From Beroe ovata (Eukaryota; Ctenophora; Nuda; Beroida; Beroidae), in NCBI GenBank assembly GCA_946803715.1, contig CAMPET010000022.1, positions 418,229 through 470,224 of the forward strand: DNA of 51,996 nucleotides. Reading direction: 5' to 3'. Position numbers and translations under genes: made by a program. Shown piece after piece: positions 10,314-21,800 of this stretch. The notes below the pieces were generated by a model that worked only from the letters and a program-made list of their open reading frames with translations, was not told where the DNA came from and did no database searches. Position 1 is the first letter of the stretch. Each line of letters opens with the position of its first letter.

Positions 10314-11717
10314 TCACGACTCTGCTCGTCTTGGCTCAATCTGCTCTCTGTATTTCTTGATCCTATCCTCGATCTCCCCTCTGAAATGCCTGATGAGACC
10401 CTGAGCTGGCCACGCTGCGCCGTCTCCCAACGCACAGATGGTGTGACCCTCAACCTGGTACGATATCTCCAGTAACATGTCTATCTCCTCGGGTTTAGCG
10501 TTCCCCTCCGCCATCCTGTAGAGGATCCTGGCCATCCAGCCTGTGCCCTCCCTGCAGGGAGTGCACTGTCCACAACTCTCATGCTGGTAGAATGTCATGA
10601 GCCGCGCAATGGCCAGGATAATGTCCGTCTGCTTGTTCATAACAATCAGAGCAGCGGTTCCAAGGGCAGTCTTAGCTTCTACCAGAGCATCGAAATCGGT
10701 GAGAACGGTATCGCAGACACTCTGTGGGATGCAAGGCGTGGAGCTACCCCCTGGAATAACAGCTAGCAAGTTATCCCACCCTCCTATCACACCTCCAGCA
10801 TGTTTCTCTATCAGGTATCGGAGTGGGATACTCATTTCCTCCTCCACAGTGGTCGGAGTGTTCACGTGTCCGGATATGTTGAACAGCTTCGTCCCGGAAT
10901 TCCGCTGTCTGCCAAACGATGCAAACCAGTCTGCACCTCTGCGACAGATGGTGGGGGCCACAGCAATGGTCTCCACGTTGTTCACAGTAGTAGGACATCC
11001 AAATACCCCGACATCTGCTGGGAAGGGAGGCTTGAGCCGTGGTTTCCCCGCTTTTCCCTCCAGTGATTCAATGAGAGATGTTTCCTCACCACACACATAT
11101 GCTCCGGCTCCTCTGTGGATGTAAACATCGAAATCATATCCTGAGTCACAAGCATTGTGGCCGAGATATCCCTTCTCATATGCCTGGTTTATAGCTCTCA
11201 TCAGATTGGAGGTTTCATGGTAGAACTCTCCTCGGATATAGATGTACGCTGCTCTAGCTCCCATTGCAGATCCAGCTATGAGACAACCCTCGACCAGCTT
11301 GTGAGGGTCGTGCCTCATTATCTCACGGTCTTTGCAAGTCCCTGGCTCACCCTCGTCAGCATTTACCACAAGATACTTAGGCCTACCATCATCTGGTTTT
11401 ATCATAAAACTCCACTTGAGCCCAGAGGGAAACCCTGCTCCTCCTCGACCACGGAGACCGGACTTCTTAACCTCATCAATAATCCACGTGGGGCCCTTCT
11501 GTATTATCTCCTTTGTTTTGTACCAATCTCCTCGGGCCTCAGCACCTTCAATACCCCAATCATGCCTCCCGTACAGATTAGTGAAAATACGGTCTTCATC
11601 TTTGAGGTCGCCATAGAAATCCTTGCTTGTTAGTGCAGGATTCGTGGACGAAAATTGTCGCAAGCTCCACAAACAGCCGCCATTCTTCAGCAGTGAAGTT
11701 ACTCGGGTACTAATCAT
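10314..11717 (-). CDS. NDUFV1: NADH dehydrogenase [ubiquinone] flavoprotein 1, mitochondrial (complex I 51-kDa subunit)
   Basis: A single uninterrupted 467-aa frame, close to the usual length of the family. It oxidises NADH at the tip of the complex I matrix arm, holding FMN and the N3 [4Fe-4S] cluster. Residues 1-30 look like a mitochondrial presequence (Arg, Ser, no acidic residues). [16 protein letters not shown] at 90-105 is the glycine-rich NADH/FMN motif and [15 protein letters not shown] at 119-133 is the second. [20 protein letters not shown] covers 203-222. SCGQCTPC at 381-388 supplies cluster cysteines C382, C385 and C388, with C428 in [13 protein letters not shown] as the fourth. 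All key residues are present, so it is probably functional. The absence of introns is unusual beside its intron-rich neighbours. It starts 1.17 kb from the divergent Enhancer of polycomb gene. Confidence 0.97.
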   Translation of the reverse strand: MISTRVTSLLKNGGCLWSLRQFSSTNPALTSKDFYGDLKDEDRIFTNLYGRHDWGIEGAEARGDWYKTKEIIQKGPTWIIDEVKKSGLRGRGGAGFPSGLKWSFMIKPDDGRPKYLVVNADEGEPGTCKDREIMRHDPHKLVEGCLIAGSAMGARAAYIYIRGEFYHETSNLMRAINQAYEKGYLGHNACDSGYDFDVYIHRGAGAYVCGEETSLIESLEGKAGKPRLKPPFPADVGVFGCPTTVNNVETIAVAPTICRRGADWFASFGRQRNSGTKLFNISGHVNTPTTVEEEMSIPLRYLIEKHAGGVIGGWDNLLAVIPGGSSTPCIPQSVCDTVLTDFDALVEAKTALGTAALIVMNKQTDIILAIARLMTFYQHESCGQCTPCREGTGWMARILYRMAEGNAKPEEIDMLLEISYQVEGHTICALGDGAAWPAQGLIRHFRGEIEDRIKKYREQIEPRRAES

Positions 11718-12886
11718 AGTGTCTTCCCATCAGTCTACGTCGGAAAAGTGTGATTTGTTAAGGTGGGATATCGATAATATAAATTCGAGGCTTGATACGC
11801 ACACAACTGCTACTGCAATAAGCAATAAACGAATCAAATATCAATCAGTCAAGACATACAACAATAACGGTAAAGAGTCCAACTACGTTAAACATGAAAT
11901 TCATCATATCTAAAGGGAGATTATTACACATCGCACCATTGTATCCATCCTGTTGAAAAGAGAAGGAAAGTCCGGAAACGCTCGATTCGAAGTACACAGT
12001 AATGATAAATAATTGTGCGCGTCGTAATCCACGTCTGTCACTAGTTTTTGCACCGCGGAGTGATCAGCGTGAAGTGTGTCGCTGCGCTGCGCGCGTCTCA
12101 AGGTGGATGAAATTTGAAAAAACTTTTCTAATTCTATGCTCATAGAAGACTGCAATGTAAAATCAATAATTGCATTGTAAAATCAATGCAAATTTGATTG
12201 CAATTATAAACGTAATGGCTTTAATTGCAAATATTGTTTATTTTTTCTTCAATTTGCAAAAAAAATTGTTGTCGATCGATAATAACTGTGGACCCTGCGT
12301 TAAAAATTTCGTTCAGCGCGCGCGCGGCTTGCATGGCATCAGCGGCCTTTGATCGCCAAACTAAACATAAATTCCCATTTTTTCAAAAATGGAACAGTCG
12401 CGTCGGTAACTTCCTCATTTCATCAAGCCGATTAGCTATCCAGGCCAGTTCCTTCACACTTCTATGTTAAAGTGCAAATCGGAAGTTTAGATATGCAGCC
12501 TACAGTAAACCAGAAACAGAGATGCATGAATTCATAGAGCGCCGCGCGTAGCATTCAATTTCCATCATTCGCAAACATATAATTTTATGAAGGAGCAATT
12601 TAGTCGATGCGTGTATCTTTCTACGAGAGCCTCTGTAATATATATGCGCGCGCACCATTTCTTTGTGAGATACCAGGCTTTACTGCCCGCCATATTGAAA
12701 GATTCATATTTCGAGCGTTTCGACGTTCATCTCTCGCCAGTTTTTTCTGAGTTTGTTCGCTGTTTTCTACCATTTCCAGACGCTTTTGACTTAAATCCTC
12801 CTTAGTGATGCTAGATGTGAAGCCTTTGGAGGTAGATCGACGATCAGATCTCCGTGTTGCCTCCTCACAAACACTGTTGACTTGTT
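11718..12886. promoter_or_regulatory. shared upstream region of NDUFV1 (-) and Enhancer of polycomb (+)
   Basis: The two genes are divergent, so both promoters must lie here. The segment has CG/GC-rich islets (about 12065-12095, 12316-12332, 12540-12550, 12640) inside A+T-rich DNA, which fits TATA-less housekeeping promoters. I found no convincing conserved coding frame. Promoter function is inferred from gene order. Confidence 0.4.
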
Positions 12887-15800
12887 ATGAGTAAAGTTTC
12901 CTTTCGTGCCCGAGCTCTAGATGCCACTAAGCCTCTTCCCATCTACCGGAGCGATGATATTCCCGATCTCTACGACTACAATGTCATCAACAGGGCGGTT
13001 CCACAGATGCCCACGGGGATGGAAAAGGAGGAGGAATCGGTGAGTGCTCAGATGCTGCGCGCGTCAGTATCCGTCGCGCGCGCTTGGAATGTTCACAATA
13101 TCATACTTGACGCGTGATCTGTCACGTGATATATTGTAACGCGTGATACACAGAGCACTGGATGTATTGCTATTTTGAGGCGTGTAAGATGTTTGGTTCA
13201 TGTTGCTGTTAATTATCTTCGTCTTCACATATCCGGATATTTTGAAAGCTTAATCCTGAATCGAATTTTCGCAACATCATTCCACAATCGCCATATTATG
13301 GAGAGGAATTCAAGCCTGGCGATGACTGTCAGGAGGCACGGTAATGAAGAGATTTCACGGAATGTTTTCCTGATTACTAATTATGTTTTTCCAATTTAGG
13401 AATGCGTTTTCAGAAATTGCTTGATAGTTACAATTATTATAGACGATCGGTTCGCCATGACAAAGTTATGGAATTTTCGAAATTGTGCAGAATCCGAATG
13501 TGGTTTTTTGACAACAACGTCACGATTCATTTGAGCAACAACGTCACGACTAAAGTTAACCATCTTGATCAATGGGCATTCTCTTCACTGTAGACCAACA
13601 CGGAAGCGGGAATCATATCCAGGATGCATTCAGGGAAATGTCCCAACTGTTACCCTATTGTCCGACGTGAAAGCTAACTTAACTGACACCATTTTACACT
13701 GACACCATTTTATGTTGAGACCATTCCACGCTGACCACATTCATTGACATGATTCATGACTGAAACCATTTTGTATTGACACCATTCTTCACTGACACTC
13801 ATTTACTGACACCATTTTTCGTTTAAATGATTATGACATTCCCATTCGATAAACTAGGGTAAAGGTTCTGTTTTCATGAGCGCATCCCCCAGAAGCCACA
13901 CGCCTTCTGCCTCAGCATTTTGATTTTTAGATAAGGAACTAAAACAGAGTAATGCCTGATCAGTGATCAATTGCGGTGATCAGTGATCACCTTTGAAGCA
14001 GCTCTAAGAATCGAAGAATGGCATGGGGCGCAGATTTTAAGGGTTTCTCGAATTTTTGAGGATTAATTCCTGGCCGACCTAAAATTGGTGACCAGAAAGA
14101 TAACTTTGGGCCGAGGAGGTCCAGGGTCACATTCCCCATTAGACACACATTTTTGCTTTACGATTTTATGGGAAACCTTAATTTCAAGTTATGCATGATT
14201 ATTTCATGTAAAGATACAAGGAGTAAGGGCCTGGGTCGCAGCCCCAGAAGCCACGTGTTTTTCAATTTGCCTGTAACCGAGGATTGCCTCGTGACCTGAT
14301 GAAGTATCGACGGTCTGATTCGCACTTTTTTACTGTCTTCACACCCTCATTGTAGGGATACACTCTGTAATTGAGGTGTTATCTGTTGGCGATGTAATGA
14401 GATTGATTGCAGAAGCACCGGTCCGTCTCAATGAACGTTTTATTACTCTGAATGCACTATATCTCCATTTTCTTTCCTGCTTTCCACGATTACGTTTTTC
14501 ACCGGGCAGCGAATGCTTTCATCCTTTCTTTGCTGATATCCCTTCCCCTGTGATACGTTGTTGTGACACCCCATTCCCCGTTGCCATGACACCCTATTCC
14601 CCGTTGTCATGACACCTCAATCCCACGTTGATTTGACACCCTAATCCCCCGGTGTTATGTTACCCTTTCCCCCGTTGTTATGACTCTCAATTTCTCGGTT
14701 TTTATGTATGATACCCCATTTCCCGGTTATGACACCCACCACCTCCCTAAACGCGATATTCCTCCAGGAGACACATCTCCAGCAAGCAATCTCGGTAGAT
14801 GCCCTACAGAAAGACAAGCCCATCATTCCCACCCCTGAGAGTTGTGTCGATGTCCCATACTACGATGAGATATACTCCCAGAACGCTAAACTACCCCGCA
14901 ACCTTATCAAACTATCGGGTAAGTTGCTCTCAGAACGGGTGATTTGGTTACCCTTACCAATACGTCGAGTGCATGTGTGTGTTACTGTGTCATGGCCTGA
15001 ATCAGTGCAATTCTGGCAGCATTCGACGCACTCGGGCTCGATGCTGAATACGCCGACTATGATATGGACTCTGATGATGAAGACTTCCTGAAAACTTGTA
15101 AAGAGGTAACCTTACAAAATCCTGATCTTATTTTCGATGTTAAAGCTTTTCTTATTTTAAAGTAGGAACTAAATTCCTGGATAAGGTCTCAATTGGGTCG
15201 GAGCTGTATTTGATGCAATGCATTTCCCGCATTTTTTCCTTCCGAAAATCAGATGGAAAGCACAATAGCCGTTAGCATTCTCATATAGATAGAGCGAAAC
15301 CAGCCCTTAAACACGTTCCTTTCCTTGATGATTGACCCGTCAAAATATCACTATTTCAGGAAGTTTCACCACAAAACTTCGAGCACATGTTTGAGATGAT
15401 GGAAAAGTCGAGCGAGAACGGTGTAATTAGTTTGACAGATGCCAAGCAGCTTCTCACAGACGTCACTCTGAACCATGAAACATTTGCACTGATCTACGAT
15501 TACTGGATCAGTAAACGCAATCAGGTTAGTCTCCCTTATATTAGTCAATCATGACTAATTAGATAATTGTGCTACTATTATCATATGATTATAATCTGTG
15601 CTGAGCATTCGCTGCCCATTGGATATGTGAGAATTCTCATGGTAGAGTAGCGCTTCTGCCATTGTAAAAGAAAAGCACAGCCACTGCAGATTAAGCAGTA
15701 CCCATTGGGTACGGCGAAATGTTACTGGGGTACTGTGCAGTGGGCCTCGTAACAAAGCATGTCTGAGATCCGCCCTATTATTGTGTTCAATTAAGCCATG

Positions 15801-18800
15801 TGAGGACTTCTTCAAGCCGTTTCAACCACTACTGCCTTTGGTATAAGTGGAGCCAAGCTATTTTATCGGGGGGTAGCTCATGAAGTCACTTCTCTCTAGC
15901 TCAGTGTGTGGGCACTTGGTGTAGACTTTACCAACCAGAATGTTGTGATAGGGTGATGATGTAAACTTTTGACATGAACAAAATTCCTGTCAAAAGTTGA
16001 GTTGCAATTGACTGCGCTGACACCAGCACGTCAGAACAGGGCTTTGTGGCGATTGGGGTACTCATTCGTCACAACTTGCTGACACCACTGCATAACTGTG
16101 ACGTAGGAATGCTTGCGATGGAATTCGCTGACACCAGCACGTCAGAACAGTACTGCTTGACATTTGGGGTCTTGTATGTAGACTGTAGAGCAGTTATAGA
16201 CGTTATGTCGATTGTATTACTGAATTATCAGAATACTGTTCTTGTCAGTGTTGCACTTGTACCATATCCCCTCCAAATCCGTCATCACTTCTACAATCGG
16301 CCTGTCAGATTATGTTACACTGACTGTCATATTATGTTACACTGACTGTCATATTATGTTACACTGACTGTCATATTGTGTTACACGTACAATTGAAGGG
16401 GGAGTAGAGGTTCCATGTGGTAACCATTAGCTGTACCATGTGGTGCATTATGGTTGTACCATGTGAACTGCGGTATAAGTGAGTACTCACCTCTCAATAT
16501 GCACAGCTTGTACAATTCACACCCTGTATAGGGAGTATCCACACACTACGCTATGTATACGCTGCGTATATACACTGCCTATATACACTGCGTATATACA
16601 CTGCGTATATAAACTGTGTGTACAACTGTGTGTGTGGGGTTGTGTACCATATTGCAGGGGACTGATTGGTTTGAAAATGTGAGGGTCTGAGACTGGTGCA
16701 ACAGCCAATCTTACCAATCTCGAATTAAAAACTCAGTAGGAAAGTGCGTAGATATCTCGCACATCAGATAGCGTCAGTATGTGTCCAAAGTCTTATCTAT
16801 AGAGGTGTATGGGTATACTGCAAACATAGCAAAATACTGGATATCGATTTTCTAATCCAAGGATTGACACAAGAGATGAAAGAGTCTAAACTATCAATAT
16901 ACACAAGATTTCCTTCGTAAAAGGAATTTGACCGCCAACATGGGTTTCTCCTATGAGTGTATTCTCGATATTCGGAATTGCTGAGTGAGGTCTTCATTAG
17001 ACTTCAGGAGCCGCTCAAATCCGTCGGCAGCCAATAGCCTTTGGCATCACTATTCTGTGCATTAGGCCCTGAACCGGATGTAAAATTAGGACCTATATAT
17101 TGTATCATGTACCATGTACATGTGTTCACTTCTCTGTGTAAAACCACCGTTCTGTTGGGCCACGTCAGTACTATGCTGGAACGCGCGGAGTGGTTTGCGT
17201 GGTACTGAAGAAATTTTGTGATGATTTACTGCGCGCGTTTGGCGCGCGCTTTGTTTAAGATTAGATGTAGGTCAGGTGATGAGTCATGCAGTTTATCATG
17301 TTAAGTTTAACAAGGTCCCGTACGATTTGTCAAGCAAAAATTTCAACAACCGACATGTGCTGTTGTATTCTGGTGAAATAATCCCACTGTATGCGCATTT
17401 AGATGTGTTGTCAGATATGGCACTGATTGAAGGTGCCAATTCAATGCTTGAAGATATATATCACCACCAATCATTGAATGAATTTGATCACATTGAAATA
17501 TGATAGATGATATTTTCCCTCCCAGCACATGTGATTCTGCAGGGAATCACAGTGCGCGCATGTAAAAGAAATGTGCTAGTCGCGCCGACTTATGTGCTTT
17601 TGCGCGGGATTTATTTTCCCGCTATTTTTCACGTGATGTTTTCCACACAGGCTATACCAATACTACCAGAGATAAAAACCGGTTCGAAAGACTTGTTACC
17701 CACGGACCCCTATGCAGCGTTCAGAAAACGACAAGAGAAGATGCTTACTCGAAAGGTAGGTAATCGATACAAATTTATAGTAGTCCTGGTTGAATAGTTA
17801 GGCAAATTCTTATTCCATTTTTATCCTCCCATCTATCATGCCATGCTTATTTCAGAATCGAAAGAATGATGAGGCGTCTTATTCAAAGATGTTTAAATTG
17901 AAGCAAGAAATCACGAGAGCAGTGTAAGTTTGATCGAAGTCGGCAAAGACAGCATAGAGTTCAGTGGTAACCAGTTTGCAATAGTATCCGTTGTTTATCC
18001 CATCCAAACCGATTGATTGTTATCTTGCCAGACATCTGTTGGATCTGGTAAAGAATCGCGAGAAAACGAAAAGAGATCTTCTGAAGATAACTGTTGACAT
18101 TTTCAAGAAAAGGTAAGGACACTTTTTGAGCTCTCCTAACTTCCATTTCCTTGTGCCTCCCTAAGTGTTTCGTGAAGGAGTCCCGTTTCTCACATGTCCA
18201 TTGACCGCCCTGTACTGTCTCATTACATTCAGTACCATGTTCAATTATTGTCGTGTTATCAGATGCGAAGTTGGGGACTTTGACGGGAGCCACTCTCGAG
18301 AGTTCAGTGACAACGCTGTAGTGGCGAACCTGCGTTCTGGAGTTGAGGAGAAGCGGCGTCATATCGAGGACGAAGCGGCGCAACTGTACGATAAACTGAA
18401 CCAATACAGCGCGGAGGAGGAATCTCAATGCGCGTTCCCCTTCAAGAGGAAGCGACACGTGTATTTCAACAAACCGCGACTGCAGCCTGCAGAACCGTGG
18501 CAATACGCGGAATCCGCGAATCAGTACAAATACTCGTGTAGAAAACTGTCGCAGTGTCTTGGTCTGTCACGGCGTCGAGTTGGGAGAGGTGGCAGGTGCG
18601 TGGTGATGTGTCTTTTGCATTTTGATTGTCAAGGTTATTACTAAAATTAAACCCCCCTTATGTCAACATTATCACTTACGTTTTTAGCTCAACAGTTTCC
18701 TCGCTATTTCAGAGTGTGGATTGACAGATTGCACGAGAAAGATCATCACTTGAACTGTTCTCACCCGCCGAAGAAAAAACCTTTCTCAGAAACAGAATCC

Positions 18801-21800
18801 AAACAAGAAATAAACGACTTGTTTGACAATCTTTTAAGAAACTTTTCCCCTTCCTATAGCCAGACAAACCGAACTAACACCATAATCAAACAAACCTCCG
18901 AGTCACAGCAAATAGTTAAGATCCCCGATAGGTGAAATCCTCCTATAGGAATATTTTTATCTAGTTTTATTCTTTAAACCTTTTTCATTGATTGTTTTCA
19001 TAAACGTAGCTTAACCGAAAGTGGAAGTATGCTTCGCCTTAGCAAGTAAACATGTGACCGGCTGATCCAGAATCCAGATCAGTGTTTGAATATTTTTCAA
19101 TTTTAAAGTTTGATTGTTATATAAGTTTAGTACGTCACATCAACTAAATGATACTAAAGAATGCAAAGAGACCAGATTATCATAGAAATGTAGTTTCCTT
19201 TAAATACCACATAACTTGCGTTAACTTAAATTTAAAATAATATTTATGCATTTGCCAAATCTTTTTTTACTTGATTCATCGCAACCATTACATTTAAATC
19301 AGATTTCATCTGTCCATTTTGATTTTCTCGTGCACGTGCGCGGGAAAAAGGACATGAAATCTGATATCACTATCAGTGATATCATCACATTTATTCAATT
19401 TCGCTTTACTCACTTTAAGTGAGGCATGAAATTCGACTTTTTCAAACTAGGCGGATAAGTAGTAAAATGCACGTGCAAATTTGCGAGTTGCCATAGTAAC
19501 TATACGACTGCTAGAGCGTACACGAGTCGCATTGTTTCTGTAAATTTCTGCTGTGTATTGTGCGAGATCCATCTCTCTTATTCGTTATGCCTTTCCAATA
19601 ACAGCAACCTTCTTTCCACACTATACGGACATCCACCAATCCCTATTATAATTTGGCATTCTCTCTTTTATTATTATGGAGGTTTTTGTGCGTTCACTGC
19701 GTATTGCGTGTTGCTATGGCAATGGTAAGTTTGCACGTGCGAAAATTAGCAGCCTGTAGGCTCATTTCTCATTGTGCTGTTTTGATTACGTTGCTCTCTG
19801 CCTGTTGATAGGAGAGACAAGAGTTGCACGTGCAGTTTTATGCGCGCGCAGTGACAGTTAGATTTGCATGATATGATTCTGTTTTGCACTGATCCATCGA
19901 CCACACACATTGAGTGACCTGTTGCTGTGATCGTTCTGGATCTGGAATCTGGATTTAAGCTTCTACGTTCAAATTCAACATCTTTCACAATACTTAAGTC
20001 GTTTCGTTATATGATGTATTTATGTTTATCGTGAGTACTTGACGGGCACCCTAGTTCCTATTATGATTTGGCATTCTCTCTTTTATTATTACGGAGGTTT
20101 TTGTGCGTTCACCGCGTACTGCGTGTTGCTATGGTAGCGTATGAGTTGCACGTGCTAAAAGAAGTAGCCTGTAGGCTCATTTCTTGTGGTGCCGTTTTGA
20201 TTACGTTGCTCTCTCTGTTGATAGGGAAGACAAGATTTGCACATGCGGATTTATGTGAGCGCAATGATATAGTCAGATCTTGCATGATATGTTTCTGTTT
20301 AGCACTGAATCATCGTACCTACACACTGAGTTACGTGTTGAGCTATGATCGCTCTTGATCTGTAATCTGGATTTATACTACGTTCAACACTTTTCACAAT
20401 ACGTTATAGTCGTTCAATTATCATTCATGCATTGATGTTCATCGGGACTTCTTTTTAGTCCCTATTATAATTTGGCATCCTCTCTTTTATTATTATTACT
20501 AGGGAGACCGTCAAGTACTCAAGTAGTCACGATTAACAACGCATCAGATACTGAAACAACTTACGTATTGTGAAAGATGTTGGACGTAGTAGCTTAAATC
20601 CAGATTCCAGATCAAGAGTGATCGCAGCAACAGGTCACTCAGTGAGTGTGGTCGATGGTTCGGTGCAAAACAAAAACAATTTATTGTGCACACGTTGCGC
20701 GCCCCTATTCTACTCAGTGAACTGAAAAGTCGTAGAAAGAAACCACGGAGACGCGCAGCGCGCGCGGAGTATTTGGGTCACGCAGCGCGGGAACACAATT
20801 TATGCGATATGTGACTGTCATTGCGCGCGCATCAAACTGCACGTGCAATTCTTGTCTCCTATCAACAGAGAGTAACGTAATCGAAACAGCACCATAAGAA
20901 ATGAGCCTACGCCCTACAGGCTTCTACTTTTTGCACGTGCAACCTTCCATAGCAACACGCAGTACTCGGTGAACGCACAGGAACCTACATAAAAGAGAGA
21001 ATGCCAAATTATAATAGAGATCATGTTCTCTGTGCGTACAGCAAGTTGTAATGGTAGCGTATGAGTTGCACGTGTTAAAAGAAGTAGCCTGTACTCCTGT
21101 AGCCTCATTTCTTGTGGTGCTGTTTTGATAACGTTGCTCTCTCTGTTGATAGGGAAAAGTAAGACAAGAGTTGCACGTGCTGATTTATCTGTAGTGGGAC
21201 TGGGAAGGTTGCACGTGCAAAGAGTAGAAGCCTGCTTCACAGATGTTACCTGACCTGTTTCTTGCGCGCGCGCGAGAAACAGGTCAGGTAACATCTGACA
21301 ACCTATCATCGCCAGGCAAATCACAAATGCTGTCCACAGTTTCTTGCGCGTGGCGCGCGCGCCTTCATCGAAGGCTTAGGCTGAAAGTGAAACATGTTCC
21401 GTGTTTCGGCCTTCGATGAAGGCGCGCGCACGTCACCGCGCGCAAGAATTAGAAACAGTGGACAGATATTGATGGACATGACATCCGGCAAAGCAAAGAA
21501 AAATAAGAATTTTCAAAAAAGTAGGGCGATGAAATTGAATAATGAATAGAGTGATGATGTTGCCTGTGTCAGATGTCACCTGTTTATTGCGCGCGAGCTT
21601 CATCGAAGGCCGAAACAATAACATGTTTCGGCCTTCGCGATGAAGGCGAGCGTCAGCGAGGTTAAGCTTGTCGATCGATCATGATCTGATTATTGATTAA
21701 TGATACTGATACACTGTCGAGAAATTCTCATGAATTCATCATGAATCAACGTATTTTCAGGCGCTGATTCCGAATCACCCCACGTGATGTAAAAAAATAC

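Larger units (their letters stand above)
15525..17650. other. EPC intron 4, repeat-bearing, no gene seen
   Basis: A 2.1-kb intron. It holds a 23-bp direct repeat GCTGACACCAGCACGTCAGA (about 16017 and 16127), a 22-bp array (16299-16386), a GTACCATGTGGT triplet near 16430-16470, a 13-bp array (16562-16613) and one member of a 37-bp inverted repeat pair (16784-16820). A GCGCGC islet lies near 17230-17250. Confidence 0.6.

Noticed and set aside
10597-11633. Several plus-strand frames of 75-175 codons
   Set aside because: They are antisense to NDUFV1, whose frame is complete and conserved.
11910-12155. 81-codon minus-strand frame beginning in the divergent promoter
   Set aside because: No family resemblance and it occupies the shared promoter of two well-supported genes.
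1-16150. Link between the 58-bp repeat (GTGTCAGCGG) and CGCTGACACC words in EPC intron 4
   Set aside because: Only about 10 bases are shared in inverse orientation; not enough to claim common origin.
18165-18503. Minus-strand 180-codon frame from 17961 to 18503
   Set aside because: Antisense to EPC exon 8, which matches the EPL1 domain in phase with its neighbours.
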